Source of the DNA: Protostelium mycophagum
Lineage: Eukaryota > Evosea > Variosea > Protosteliida > Protosteliaceae
Direction: 5' to 3'
Assembly: GCA_002081555.1 (NCBI GenBank)
Contig: KV921073.1
Location: forward strand, 1-64,000
DNA length: 64,000 bases
Part shown: positions 11,855-25,866 of the stretch, in pieces
Layout of the letters: every line of letters begins with the position of its first letter
How positions within the stretch are numbered: position 1 is the first letter of the stretch
Translations under genes and position numbers: made by a program
The notes under the pieces: generated by a model
What the model was told of the DNA's origin: nothing
What the model saw: only the letters and a program-made list of their open reading frames with translations
Databases searched by the model: none

Positions 11855-13837
11855 ATGGGGGTACTCTATGTCCTCTTCCTCTTTATGATTATCTCTGTTT
11901 GTATATCGAGGAAGGTCTTCAAGGATGTAGATGCCCCTGTTGAACCGAGTACCTCCTTCCCTGCTGAGTATTCCTTTTTTCATCTCTCAGACATACACTT
12001 GGACCCAAAATACCACATGATGTTCAATCAGAGGGATTTCTGCAGGGGAACATTTAATGAGACGAATATTGGAGGAAGGTTCGGGAGATTTATGTGCGAC
12101 GCTCCAATGGAACTCGTGGTCTCTACTTTTCAGAAGATGAAGAGTGTTGAACCTAATCCGTGCTTCATCATGATGTGAGATGAATCTTTAAGAAATTCGA
12201 AATTGTCTCATAGTTTGTCAGCACTGGTGACCTCGCCACACATAGAGCTACAGAGGAAGATGAATTGTTGGCCTTAGCACAAGTCACCAAGTCTATCAAA
12301 GAGTATTTTCCCGACGTTTTGGTCATTCCTAGCATCGGCAATAACGATGTCGTGAGTAGATTTTAAATGATTCATGCTATGCTGATTAGAACTCAATCAT
12401 CTATCCTCTGACACATTAAAGAGTCCGAATTATCAATCCACTTGTGGTATGACGAATGGGACTCTTGCTATTGCAGAGATGTGGAGCAGTTGGGTGGGTC
12501 CAGAAGGATATGAAGACATGGTCAATATTGGTGCGATATCTGTGTCTCCGATTCCTGGCCTGCGTGTATTAAGGTGAGATTTTATTCTGTTACCAGAATA
12601 AATAAATAAAATTATAATCAATTAAAATTGATTATGATAGTATCAACACAAACATTTACTCCACATACAACAACAGAGTAGAAGGAGAGGATCCTTGCGG
12701 GCAATTCCAATGGCTGCAGGACAACCTGAAGTCATCCGAGGAGAATGACGAAAAGTGAGTAAGACGTGATGACGTCATCTGACGTGTGCAGGGTTTATAT
12801 TATGGGACATATTCCTCCTGGTATTGATTCGGAAAACTCTGACTATTACTGGAAAGAATATCACCAAAAAACGTTCCAAAAAATCATAGGAGAAGTAAGA
12901 TTTTATTTATTATTTTCAAACATTTTTATCCTCTGCTTCTCAGAATTCTTCCAGAATTACATAAAAAAACGTAGCAGCCTTTAACCGTGATTTTCGCGGT
13001 CGTTGCTGTGCAAATCAAAACAGTTGTAAAATCTTTATATTTTTGTTTTGATGAGAGACAGCACGAAAATATTCTTGCGACGTTTTGGGGCCATACTCAC
13101 CGCGATGAGCTCAGAATGATCCGTTCATTTTCCTCCTATTCCGGTAAATTTCCATTCTACTCATCGAGATGTCATGTGATGACATCTCATGCCTTGTGAT
13201 GACATCTCATGCCTTGTGATGAGATGTCATTGACGATGTGAAGGTGTTCCTGCACTGATTGCGCCGGCTGTCACACCTGTCTACAACACAAATCCTGGAT
13301 TCAGATATGCAACCTTAGACCCGACATCAAAAGTGAGTGAATATTCACGTTTACAATACTGAAGCGGTGCACGTCAAAAACCGCGTTCTTACCGTGAAAC
13401 AAAAAATCAAAGAGATTTGGATGGTTGTATTGAAATCAATAGGTATTAGTAGATCATCAAAATTGGTACCTGCCTCTATTTGATGCTAATAAGCAGGTGA
13501 TGGTCAATATTCTACTTTCTTTCATATTTTATTATTTTTTGCAACCTTCACCAATATTTCGCCAAAAATTGAAGATTTTTTAAAAATTGAACAGGACGAT
13601 GATGAATGGCTATTTCTTTATTCCTTCAGAGAAGCATACCAAAAAGAGAGCATAGACACCGAAACAGTGAATGACGTCATCAACTCGTTCAGCTCGAGTG
13701 ATGCCGATGTCGCATCATGGCGCCAAAAGTCAGCACCGGCGGTGTCGGGAAGACAATGGGAGAGGTTATGTTCTTTGCAATTCACAGACAAAGAAGAGTT
13801 CAACGCGTGTGTGACAGAGAGGCAGAGATACACTTGA
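11855..13837 (+). CDS. Acid sphingomyelinase-like phosphodiesterase
   Basis: Secreted calcineurin-like metallophosphoesterase. The signal peptide is MGVLYVLFLFMIISVCIS. Metal-binding motifs occur in the order expected of the ASM/SMPDL family: LSDIHLDPKYH (D-x-H), a TGDLATH-type GD motif after the intron near 12,220, IPSIGNNDV, YIMGHIPPG, and WGHTHRDEL at about 13,090. Further family blocks are VLSINTNIY, PALIAPAVTPVYNTNPGFR and a C-terminal FTDKEEFNACV. Such enzymes hydrolyse sphingomyelin or related phosphodiesters and nucleotides in lysosomes or outside the cell; which applies here cannot be told. Stop TGA at 13835-13837, only 22 bp from the stop of the convergent amidotransferase. One intron holds TGACGTCATCTGACGTG. 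Confidence 0.9.
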
Positions 13838-13859
13838 TAAAATATTTATTTCTTGTTGC

Positions 13860-15340
13860 TCAAGTGAAATGAGGACCAGAGGGTGCTGTGACGGGGGGAC
13901 GGTCAATTTTAACCTGGAAATAAATATCAGAATGAAATACACTTGGAAATGTTTTGTGGTGTTGCAAAAAATGCGCAAAGACACCAAACGAAGGCATCTT
14001 TGAAGAGCTCGGAAATCTCTTTTGTACAAACAGATTTTGCAATGCACCACATAACAGAAAAATTCACCTCTTCATGAGACACTTTCCAGCTCTGGGACTT
14101 GTCGTCCTTCTGCGTTCCATCAGTTATAGAGAACACCCTCACAACCTCACCTCCACCAATATCGCGTGATTTTTATTCACCAAGTCCCAGTCGTCCTGGC
14201 TGAACGTGGCAGGTTCTGAGGCAATCACGATGTGCTCTCTGTGGTGTTCAGCTGGAGCGACAGGTGTCCCATCCTTGCTGTTATTCTTATCTCCGGGCTT
14301 GTCAGGATGTCCGGGGAACTTTCTGTTGAGGGATATGCCTGTACACTTGTTCATAATGAAGATCTAAAAATAGAATAGAGTTGTAGATAGAGTGAGGTCA
14401 AGAAATACCTGCGGTAGAAGACCAGTATAAAGAAGGGGGTTGCTCTTCAGAATGGTTTCTGAACCTGATAGCTAATAATCTATCTCCATCGGTCATACAG
14501 AGATTGAAAGAACATGCTTCTATCTATAACACATCAGAACACATGAACAACATAGAAAGCACATTGAAGAGCAGAATCGCTGAGATCACATTGTCATGAC
14601 CCATTTGTTTTTTTTCGCGTGTTTTGCTAATATCACCAAAAATATCAGAAAGAAATATACCTCTCCCTTGATGACGCCTCTCTCTTTCAATGACTTCTGT
14701 ACATCGAATATCTGTGTGATAGTCTTCTCTACTGCAGTTTTCATCTCTTGTAGGGTGTAAGAATCCTCCATCGTTCCTTCTTTACCAATCAAGTTGGTGA
14801 TGTAAAGAGCTCCCAAGTGTTCAGAGTCTGTCGTTCCGAAAACACACTCATAGACATTCTGGATGGTTCAATCGATGGTTAAGACGTGCGGACTGACCTG
14901 AGAAATGAGCAACATGACCTCTCTCTTGACAATGGACCAATGGGAGATGGTTCCATTATGCATGAAAGAGTGCCTTCCAAAGATGAAGGGATGGTTGTTG
15001 GATATATTGATCGCAGTGGAAGTAGCCGCTCTGATGTGTGCGAATAAAGTGTTGGTGCTTGTATGTTGACAAAGACTCCTAAAGTTGGCGTCATTCAGAG
15101 GAGGCTGTCGTGTTGAGTGAGTGACGTCAGATGATGGATCACCTGTGTTGTCTTGTATATGCAAGGACGGGGACCTTTGGCCTCTCCATATTCTTCTCGG
15201 ACCCTCGAATACCAACCCAATCCCACACCATCGATGTTGAACAATTTGTTGCGGAGATCACACTCTGCTTGTTTCTTTTTTTCGATACTCTCGTCATCAT
15301 TGTGAGCCACTAATTTGGGAAGAAAATGATCATGACACAT
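13860..15340 (-). CDS. Class II glutamine amidotransferase, DUG3/YafJ type
   Basis: The protein begins Met-Cys (MCHDHFLPKLV), so the N-terminal nucleophile Cys exposed after Met removal is present. Next come FNIDGVGLGWYS, TNTLFAHIRAAT, NNHPFIFGRHSFMHNGTI, FGTTDSEHLGALY, VCMTDGDRLLAIRFRN, REHIVIASEPAT and DDWDLVNKNHAILV, the standard block order of the family. Yeast Dug3 forms a complex with Dug2 that cleaves glutathione, so a role in glutathione or gamma-glutamyl turnover is likely but inferred. The residues right after MC differ from the usual MCRF start. The last exon ends in PSGPHFT. The gene is divergent from the large gene starting near 15,502 and convergent with the phosphodiesterase. 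Confidence 0.85.
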
Positions 15341-15501
15341 GTTGTGGTTGTCCGAAAGTCCCGGGACTCATGACGAATCACAATTCGCTTTTTAATCTTT
15401 CTTCTGCGAATCTGCCGCCCTGTCAAGTTTTGAATCTTTGGTTCATCAGATCAAGACGAGAGCTGAGTGTGGAGTTCAGGTCTCTTCTATTAATATCTCA
15501 T

Positions 15502-18500
15502 GCAGAAGAACCAGCAGGTAAGTCGCAACATGGTTGTCAGTCGCCATGATTATGATAAATGAATTTACATTAGGGATCACTATTCACACGTTACATCAAG
15601 AAACAAGAGGGAGAATTAAAGAAGAAAGGGTATGATCTACCAGATTTCTTGAAGATCTGCCACAGAAAATATCTCCAAAATGAGAGCAAGAGTGAGTATC
15701 GTGAATGCTGTTCTATTCCTGACACGATCGTTCAGAGCGAACAAACATCTCTTCGAAGAAGAATTTTTCCAACTTTTATTTTGGTGATCGAAAGAAGGAT
15801 GGCTTCACTTTTCATGAGCAACAAGATTGGTTCAAGATTAGGAAGAGATTGGCGGAAATGCAACACCGAAAGTATCATTCCGCTCTCAGTCTGCAAAAGT
15901 TAGTTTCAGATTCAATCTGCATGAATGCACTGACAATTTAAGTACACAATTGGTGGCAAATGACGGATTAGGTGATTATTGGTTGAAAAATGCGAGTTCA
16001 AGAACAAGGAATAGACAGAGGCAGAAGACAACAGAAAGCAGTGAACCTCCAAAGAAGAAGAGAAAGGTGATCATCAGAAACAAAAATCAAATGCCAAGAT
16101 TTTTTAATTCTTATAAATCAAACAAATTTTTTGTATGTCTTCAAAAATAAATCCGAATTTATAATACCTTCATAAGATGTAAATAACATGTATTATTACA
16201 TTTATTGTATTCATGATGTTGAAAAATCACACTCTGAACGATTTCAAAAGTTAAAATGACACGAAAAATCGACTGAATGTGCGACGCGTCACCCATGATA
16301 AGATTAAGTATTGAAACAATGAGCAGGTTGGTACCGTTCAACAAGAGAAGAAAGATGAAGAAGACGAAGTCATTCGGGATGATGAAGAGGACAACAGAGA
16401 GGTTGAAAAGAGCTGGCTCGAGGTTTTCCACAGTGTGAGCCAAGACGCACTCGGTATGTGTCATCATCAGAGATGATCTGATGTGATACAGAAAATGAGC
16501 AATTAGATGTCGAGGAAGAAGAATTTTCAGGTGTCGAAGACAACATTCAAGACAATCAACAGATCAAAGATGTTCGTGTTGATGCCCTTCAAGACGCCAA
16601 TGCGATGGATGTGGACATCCATCCTCCTCCAGAGGTATCCAAAGAACCAGAAATAGTTCCCATCGATGTTGGTAAGTTTTGCAAAAAATGTCAACATCTC
16701 ATCTCTTTAGACGCGCCAGAAGCACTCCCTTCTGCACCAGAAGGAAATAAAAATAAAAATGCGGAAAATGTCGGTAAGAAATCTGGACTCGGTGATGGAT
16801 TGGACGGCACATATTGGACGGACATCCAGGGGAGCCGAAGGCGGGGGAACATTCACTACGCTCTACAGTTCGATCTGATGGCGAGACATGACCCCGTACA
16901 AGATGATGACGTCAGTGATGTGAAGTTGATCACCTCAATGTTGACATGTGCCAGGAAGATTATCACATGGGAGATGATCTTTTCGATCAAGAGATGGATG
17001 AGGAATCACAAGACATCGAGCCCGAAAATGAGTGAGTTGTACATATTTGATTTGTCAAAGTGGCGAGGTGTCATCCTGACGCTTCAATATCTTTGTTGTA
17101 AAGCACAATAAGAGACACATATTCTGCAACACAGACTTGGCGGACTCGACCCTGAAATAACACTGAATAAAAATTAGTCTTGAAGACATAAGACGAAGAA
17201 TAAACAGAAGAGATACGGATGCTACATCACCTGACAATAGGAGAAAGCCAAAGAGGTATCTATCACATCGACAAGTGTCATGCACTGACTCCACAAGGTC
17301 ACTTGGAAGATTGTACCAATCGTGGTCATCAAACCCACAATCAAATCGTAATCGTTCCGAGAGAAATTCGAATCCATCCAAACAAAATGAGATCCGGAGA
17401 GCGGATCCTGGACCACCTGGGCTGATTGATTTATCAGATAATCAGGGCGAAATTCAAGTGAAAAAGGAGCCGGATGTGTCCAAGCGCAAGAAGAGCAAGG
17501 AGAAGAGACCACTGCGTGTACAGCCCCCAACCGAAACGGTGACATGTGTCATGTGTCATGAGTGTCATTCTGACATGTTCATAGGACAGGAATGATGGTA
17601 CTGGATTTCATCGTGTATTTGATGTGATAGACACGACACCACTCAGGGAAAGAGGTATGTTCATATCGGTGACTTGATTATGTACTTTGTACTGCACACA
17701 TCCTCTCATAAAGTTCGAGTCTGACATATGTCAGTTAACGCCCCGAAGAGAACCAAATTTCCGAGCAACATCATGGTCCCATGTGCCAGGTATGTCCCTC
17801 TTAATATGCCTCTTTGTGGCAAAATCGAAATAAAAATGTATTTTGGTGCAACTACAGTGACATCTGTACAGGGGTGACATCCGCCCGGATTTTTTGGACA
17901 CGATCATCCCGGACGATATATTGCGGTGTAAATCTAATCATCTGGTTCGTTGTAGATGAGTGATATCTCATTATTCTGAGACATTTAGGATCAATGGTTG
18001 GCCTTGCACACTAGCATAGTTGAGAGAGGTCTGTTAGAAGGGCTTCACCTTGATGTATTTGTATAAAAGACACGGTTGTGGCGCAAAGCGCCAGCAGAAA
18101 ATCTTATATTCTGCCTGCAATCCTGAAAAATTATATTTTTGGGCCTTTGTTAACATTTTGTCAGGGTACACTTCATCAAGGGAGACATTGAAGTCCGACA
18201 TCAATGAAGCAGCCAAGATCCTCATCAATGTAAATACACACCCCTGATCAAGTGGATTGACCGACACAGATCGACTCGTCGATGGACATCATCGTATCAA
18301 ATATGAGTGATGCCAGAAGATTTGTCATGTCATGCAAAGACACTCTCTTCTCTCTCAGTCCACTTCTGACTTACTTAACTTCACAACGTAACCTGTCAGC
18401 CTTGTCTTCGCACTTGCATTTTTATTTGTTCATTTTGAAATGGACTCATCATTGTCTTGAGATGATCAAGTCAGATAATGAAGGTATGATGATGATTGCA

Positions 18501-21500
18501 ATGGAATGTGATGACGTGTAAAGATTCTCTGTTGTCACAGATGGATAGAGAGGATAATTATGATGTCAATTTTAATATGGAATTGGTCGCATCTACAATG
18601 ATCAAACAGCTTATCTACTTATTTGCAGAGTATCCTTTTTATTATTTATTTAGAATTTTTTCAGACTTTTTTTTGAATCATCAAATTCTTGACAAAAGAA
18701 GCTATCCGGCTTGTATGATATCATCACAAAAGGATCAAGACGTCTATAAATCCTGTATGTCTGTGTGGTATAGAATAAATCAATACCTCACCGAAGGCGA
18801 GAAATCATTTTGGGCCGTCTACAACGAGGAAATATCATCATTTCAGGGTCTTCCTGGGTCTAGATTAGACCCATCCGTATTAAAAAGAGAAGGTAACACG
18901 ATTAAAAAACCAACATAATTGGCTCCAGAAATTCAAGAATTTGAGTGGCAGCTTTTATTTCACCTTTTAATCATCTTTTATTACGATGGAGATGGCAAAA
19001 TCTCACAAAACCCGGAGAAGAATATTCCCAGCAATTGGCCCCTAATCGATAAGTGAGTCACCGATTATTTTTCCAAGAATAAATATATTCGAGTATGCTT
19101 TAGATACTGAGTGGAAAAGGTATATGAAGAGGACTTTGTTGTTGTGCCCGACAGAAGAGGTGAACCACAGACTTGAAAATATAAATTCTTTGATGAAAGT
19201 CAACCAGTTGGTGTGAGTGTGAATTTTGTTGAAACCTGCGACATATCCGTGATGGAAAATTGACCAGTATAGAGATGACACAAAGAAGAAGGTGGTGGAT
19301 ATATACAGCAGGGAGATGCTGAACCGGTATCTAATATTGATGTCTATATGGGATCATGACAGCAGCACGGTGTCCGCGGTGTTTTCCATCCACTCTCAAT
19401 TCTTTAGAGGACAGTTGTACTTGTCTGGAGGCGTCAGGAGGATGAGGTACTCTTAATGATTTTTTGTTGGACAACTTGAATGTGATGATAAAGTATATAG
19501 GAGGAAAGAAGATGTAATCATCGCCTTCCCCTCCTTTTTGAGACAATGGAAGGGCGACATTTCGAGTAAATCGACGGAAAATGATGACGCATTCGACATC
19601 TTGTTGAGGATCATCAACATCATCTTAGCACGAATGAATCAAAAAGAAATCATGCTGCAGTACATGACTTTCAATCGAAAGTGCAGACAGCAGGTGATGA
19701 CATGCGAGTGTCCATATGACTGAGACAACCAGATCAACACCGAAAACATCATGGAGAAGATGTTTGATGTCTCAAACACTTTATCCGTGATTCTGCTTTT
19801 TTCTGTCAGGATAAAGTCTTCATCAACTCTTGTAGCCCACATCGCAGGTGATCCCTGACGATTCTAAAAATAGCTCATCTCATCATAGATATGATCCCCA
19901 ACTTCAGTGACATGTCATGTACAGCGGAGAGTGTGGCCATCTACATCGACGCATTATTGTATATGTCAAATATCAGGATAGACACAGACACTCCCGACGT
20001 ATTTAAACGGATAGAATCTGTCCTGCAGAAACTATTCAAGGAATATTCCAGCAGTAAAAGCGTTATGGACAAACAAGAAGCTCAACTTATGGATTTGAGA
20101 AAGGCATCTGGCCCAACCGCAGAAGATGCACAGTTGAGGAGAACTATCAGAGAAGTATGCTATTCAGTTGAATACACCGAGTATCGCGGCTTTGCCACTA
20201 TTTAATAAAGCAAAACGCTATAAGGGAAATTTTGTGCGGCGCAGAGTGGTAGCTTTATTAACACCACTTTTCATAATATGAGATGGAATATTGAGATATA
20301 GCTTCATCTGGTATTCACCCTGATGTGATGCAGAGGGACTTGATACATTCGGCCCAAATCAAGTTGCAACCGACATCAGCCAACGTCACGAGATTATATA
20401 AAGTAGGTCCACACCTCATGTGATCATTGACAATTAAATCGAATGCACAGCCATTCGTAACACGCTTGAAACATGTTTTGTTGTATATGAAAAGATATTA
20501 AAAGTGAACAAGTAGAATGTCGATCTTCTGATGCGCACAGATGATGGAAATGCTGATAGACAGAATAGAAAGGTATCTGTCAAATGGTGGGAAAAGTCAA
20601 TACGGGTATATTCTATTCGGGGACACATTATCACAAATAATGGACATACACTCACAGAATAATCTCAACATCATAGAACAAGTGAGTCCCTCACTTTATG
20701 GCAATTACACATCATTCCGTATGTTTATTCACCAGAACTACAAATAAAAATGCGTTCTGAGACCATCGATGTTAAAAAATGCCAGGTTGTAGATATGATC
20801 AACAGGATCATCTCAGTCGTCCATGTGCCAGATGACGAGACCTTGGCATCGGCAGATAGCACAGAGACAACTGTATATAGAGGCATGGCTGAGGCCTTAC
20901 ACCAACACGTGGAAAAGCAATTGATCAACATCGCGCAGACAGACAAGGACATTTCACACAAGTTATTCTCTCTCGCAGCCGGATGTCTCGCACTCACGAC
21001 CCTCATTTCTTGCAGATGTGGATTGAAGGTATCGTTTTGACACGTGTCACTTTGACATGTCTGACGTGTATGACAGGAGTGGAGTGAACTGGACAAATAT
21101 GACACGAAATCAGTTTGGTTATCCAAAGATGGAATTCAGAGAAGATTGCCTTTTTTATTTCAATATTACGCTCTATCCTCATATCCAAGCATATTCGAGG
21201 TATGTCATCATGTCGAATATGTCATTTTGACATTTGACAGGGTAGAATGATGTCATTACTGTCCATGTGGTTTCTGTCACTCTTGGAGCCCTCTTTTGAT
21301 ATTGAGAACACGTTGATATCAGTCATACTACAACTAGAATATGTCTCTCAATCGATGTTAATGCACGGAATAACAAACAAACTCAGCAAAGTACAGATGG
21401 CAATATGTAAATACCGCATTTTGTTCTTTGTCAATGCAGGAGTCAAGTTCATTTGTTTGCGGTGTTGCCGCAAATCATCAAAGATATACACAAAAAACAC

Positions 21501-23447
21501 CAGAAGAACGCACCTTTGCGGTGGATCTACAATTTCAATCTGTAACTCTTCGAAAGAATTTTTTGTGAAAAAAGGTCTTAGTAAATTTCGTCTGACTGAA
21601 ATCAGTATTTCTGGCTAGACTCCATCATTATGGACAAGACAGAATGATATCAGAATTCATCAACAACTTGTCGACATTGACCACATTCCTGTTGCGCGCC
21701 ACAAAAGACAAGAACGCATCCGTAAGATGTCTAGCATCTTGACTTTGAGTGTCAATTGACACAGCTGCAGGAAGAATACCGAAAAGATGCAGATGTGATC
21801 ATCGGATACCTGCTGAGAACATTTCCTCTGGAGCTATGGAGTACGAACAATAACAACACCATTATGGACACAAACCACCCACTGCTTCAGACAGTCATCG
21901 AAGAGATATACATCTATGAACTCGAAGTGGCCGCAGAGTGAGTCATATCGATATGACGTGTGGTGACGTCATCAGGACACCTCCAGACGAGATTAAACCC
22001 GCTCTGATATCTCATTTTGCGACACTGAAAGATATTTTTCATTCACTCGCGCATGCTGCAGGACCCACGGACAGCACCATCGTTCAGATGTCAAATAGGC
22101 TCATTACAGCTGCTCTCAGTTTCATACCTCAAGATGAATACAAAGCGCAGTACTACATGCAAATGTTGGCAGAAGCCCTCGCACCAGCAGAGTGAGTCGA
22201 TTATAATTGAAAAATATTCTGCAGCTTTGACGTACAGGAAATAAAATGGAGCGGTTGTGGAAAGCAATATAGAAATCAAAAAGAATTCACGAATTGAATT
22301 CAATTTTTTATTTTTTGAGAGCGTATAGGGAAAGCACAAACACATCTACTCTGCGCAGAATAGTCTTAGATTTCTGCACCAATATGTTGGTTGCATCGTC
22401 AGAATGCACTCCATACATCAAGATAAATGTGATAAGGGTGTTGTCTTTCCTACCAAAACAACTCGGACCTCTATTCAAAAACGTGTTCACAAACAGCATA
22501 AGATGGTTGTTTGCAGAATACAACCATTCTTTTGAGGTGAAACATTACCAGGATCATTATCATAATGTGATCATTTGACTTCATGAACGACACATCTTCT
22601 GAAATTACAACGAAATATCGGCCTTGATATTGCAACATAAAGAGGATGCTAAGATATTGCAGGTCAATGATCTCATTACAAGAGGAAGGATTTATCAATA
22701 CTTTGCGTCCATCATCAGGCACATGACCCCTGTTCCCGAAGGTTCGTTCGAACCATGGAAATTTTCTCTCTAAGAATTTTAACATGACAACATGCGGGTG
22801 CATCGACCTGATCTTTTTGCAGATGTGAGGAGGGTTCTGGAATCATTGACATCCTTCTTAGTGGAAGATTGCACTTTGGAATTGCTTTCAGCTGACAACT
22901 ACACCTCCCAAGTGAATTGGTCCAAGTATGTACAAATGAGTCGATTTGATTCATCTCATGGATTTGCGGCACCGAAACTTGACGAAAAGACCTCTCGATG
23001 TGCAGAAAGAATAATGACATGTCCTAAACAACTCAGTGATGTTGAACAAATGAAGAGTGATACACAGGAGAACAGTGAGATTGAGAGGGCGACATTTATG
23101 ACGTTAATTTCGCAAGAAAAAAGTGGACCGCCTCTCATCAACACGCCCGAACCGGAGAATGTAACAATATCCATCTACATTCATCGTTTTATAGCTATAT
23201 AATATGCAAAGTGATTAACATGTTCTCTACAGGTGGAGAATGACGCTACAGAGAATGCATTAGAGGTGTTACTGTCCATTTTCGGCTCACCTTGGAAGGA
23301 TAAAGTAGTCGAAAAATTGCCGCTGATCGAGAAGATCCTTAAATCAGCTCCCAGCCATTTCTTCTTCAAAGAAGAAGTTCAGGTTAGAATCAGTGTTACA
23401 CTTAAAACTAAAGACACCAGGAATTCCTCAACAAAACAAGACAATAA
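15502..23447 (+). CDS. Large helical-repeat protein, tentatively Mms22/Mus7-like
   Basis: Over 20 exons read in one direction with no convincing internal gene boundary. The N-terminal third is charged and disordered: basic blocks (FKIRKRLAEMQHRKYH, EPPKKKRKV, which looks like an NLS), acidic blocks (EEDEVIRDDEEDN), and a conserved-looking GSRRRGNIHYALQFDL near 16,850. From about 17,970 (DQWLALHTSIVERG) to the end it is all-helical and Leu/Ile-rich, for example WKGDISSKSTENDDAFDI and IRVLSFLPKQLGPLFKN. Architecture, size and the R-rich I-H/Q-Y segment recall Mms22/Mus7, which acts at stalled replication forks, but I cannot prove this. Splice phase near 17,930 is unresolved, so two genes are possible. 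Stop TAA at 23445-23447. Confidence 0.4.
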
Positions 23448-23515
23448 TGGACTGTGTTGACGTGGCTATCTAATAAAAATGTACAAAATTAATTTACGAT
23501 GGTATTTTATTCGTC

Positions 23516-25694
23516 TCAGAGCTGTTTGCGGTAAGCGATGATAGCGAGGTTCCTCTGACTCATTTTGTAATCGAATGCTGGGATCAACTTGACGTTCCAC
23601 AATCTGTCGTCCAAATTCTCCAATAGATATAGATATCGATCTACACTGATGAGACTCTCGATGCAAGGACCAAACAGGCAACGTAATGTCCATAATAATC
23701 CCACTCTACTCTCGATTTTCTGTCTTGGTCAAATACATACATCCAAGTGTTGATAGTATTATTTGTTGGAATAAACTGGATCATCGACATGTACAGAATT
23801 AAAACTAAGACAAACCTTCTCATCTTGAGTGTCATCATCACTCGGTGCTCTGCTCTTTGCGAATTCCTCCAGCTTGAATTTCTTTGCGACGGCCTCTTGA
23901 TAATTATGATAGTCTCCTGAGTATGCACTCTTGGGCAGCCTACCTAACTTATTGGGGACTTCACTGTGTTCCTATCAGCCAGTATAATTCAAATTGTTCT
24001 CTTCCACTTACAAACCTTCAACGCCGTGCATTAATGCTGGTGCGAATAGATCTTTCTGCAGTCTAGCACGGTAATAATGGTGATGTAGACTGTCCTTCAA
24101 CGTCTTCCATTCGGTATCATCATCTACCCACGTGTAGGGTGCCTTCTCACTTAGTCTATTTTCAAGATTATTTATTTGTACCTGATTACTGAGCATAAAC
24201 AATCTATAGGTTGCTTTGAATTGATCTGTGTTATGCTTTCTGTCCGTTGCACAAAGAGCTACATCGACAGATGGTTTTTGTGATATTACTTTTCGCAATA
24301 TTGATGAGAGCGGCCATTCCTCAGGCTTATCTGGGTATTTCAATATATTTTATGAAGAGATGGATATCACCTTCAACAGATATATGTTGATAACAACAGC
24401 CGACTACACAAGCACCGGACATGTTCTCCTGACACTTTAAGAATGCCTTCAGTGTGTTGGTGGTGAGATCACCGCACGCATGGAGTCCCAATGCTATATA
24501 TCTCCATCATAATCAATTTCTTTACAAATGATGTCCTCATTCATATTTTTAATTCACTACTCGGTCCACGCATTCTAGGAGTATGTTGCCGTACATGCAT
24601 ATAACAGATGTTCTTCTGTGCAGCTCTGCTGCTCTCTGAAATTTTGCGCAATGGCCAGAAATGGCCCAAATGAATTTTTACAGAATCAAATTTTTTCTGG
24701 TGATAAAGAATGCAAAATCTCACCTATGCTTCTCTTTTTGTGAAAAAATATGGACCAATGATGAGAGATCCAGTTCCGCGATGGTGTGGGTCAAGACCCC
24801 GAATCCTCCGCCCTCCAAATGGTCCTCTCTGGCTTCTCTCACATTCTTCAGCCTGTTGATGTTTCTGTCTGTCTTCTCCGCAGATGCGACATTACCCGCT
24901 GATCTCTCGATCGCTTCACAATTGATTCCAAGTGGTGGAAATGTTAACGTTCTTGAGAGGTAGCCCTGTGTCCATATTTATAACTCCATCATTATTTTTT
25001 CATCAATGATCATCATGTAATTCGTTGTACATGACTTGACTTGTCGTAAATACGGCAGAGCCGGTGTCGTGATCAAAGTGCTGTTGAGATCTGATATGTC
25101 ACCTGTCCAGAACCGACATCGATCGCTGAATCATACTGGGTGACATTCTTTAACTCTGAGAGGATACTGCACAATCGTCCCACTTCGTGAAGTTTCTTTG
25201 GTGATTGCCCCATCGAGAAATGATATGGAATTGGATATTCTGCCTCCACTATCCGTATCAATAATACGGTTGAAGGAAGCTGTGAATCTTACAGAATGAT
25301 GGTGGTGTTCTCAGTAAATCTGATCGTTCGATGTTGTTGAGAAAATGTTTTAGACTAGGAGGAAAATCAGGCTAAGACGGTTTTCAGAGGGTGTAATCAA
25401 TCAACAAGGAGCTGTCACCCGGTCTGTACGTTTACTGATGTCCTTTAGCGCTTGATCCCAATCCTCAAGCGAATCCCACCACACCTTTATTTCTTCTGGC
25501 AGTAATTTGCCATAGAGATCATCGGTGAGATAATTGATGACCGGTCCTCTCACTAGTTTTTCGTTGGCATTCAATAATCCAACAACAAAACCAAGATATG
25601 ATTCCACATCGTCCTCGAATTCGGAAGGCAGGAACACCGATCTAGCGTTCTGCATGCGATCCTGTACCATCAGCCAGAGATAATACTTTGACAT
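23516..25694 (-). CDS. METTL25: METTL25/RRNAD1-family methyltransferase-like protein
   Basis: Exons follow the family order: N-terminal MSKYYLWLMVQDRM with LTDDLYGKLLPEEI; MGQSPKKLHEV (the family's M-S-P-K-K-x-H-E-V block) followed by AIDVGSGQ, the SAM-binding glycine motif; LSRTLTFPPLGINCEAIE; ALGLHACGDLTTNTLKAF; VVGCCYQHI; RAPYTWVDDD-type linker; and the C-terminal RCLFGPCIESLISVDRYLYL with MSQRNLAIIAYRK. Human METTL25 and METTL25B share this whole layout. The family has a Rossmann methyltransferase fold; its substrate was long unknown. Start at 25694 gives a clean N-terminus; stop at 23516-23518. It is convergent with the Mms22-like gene and divergent from eL42 (about 170 bp). Confidence 0.85.
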
Positions 25695-25866
25695 TCACCT
25701 CTTCTTATTTGCAACACTGTCGCCGTCTGAGTGTTGTGATCTGCAGTGTTTTTTCGAAGATCAGATCTGTCTCAATTATTTGTGCCCGGGGGGTGGGAGG
25801 GAGGATTTTCTCTGTCTTTCCTTGGCTTCGTTGTTCTTTGGTTGCAGCATCCAGACACTATCCAAC

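Noticed and set aside
22738-22760. GGTTCGTTCGAACC as a possible tRNA T-arm
   Set aside because: No acceptor stem, D-arm or anticodon arm can be built around it; it lies in an intron of the large gene.
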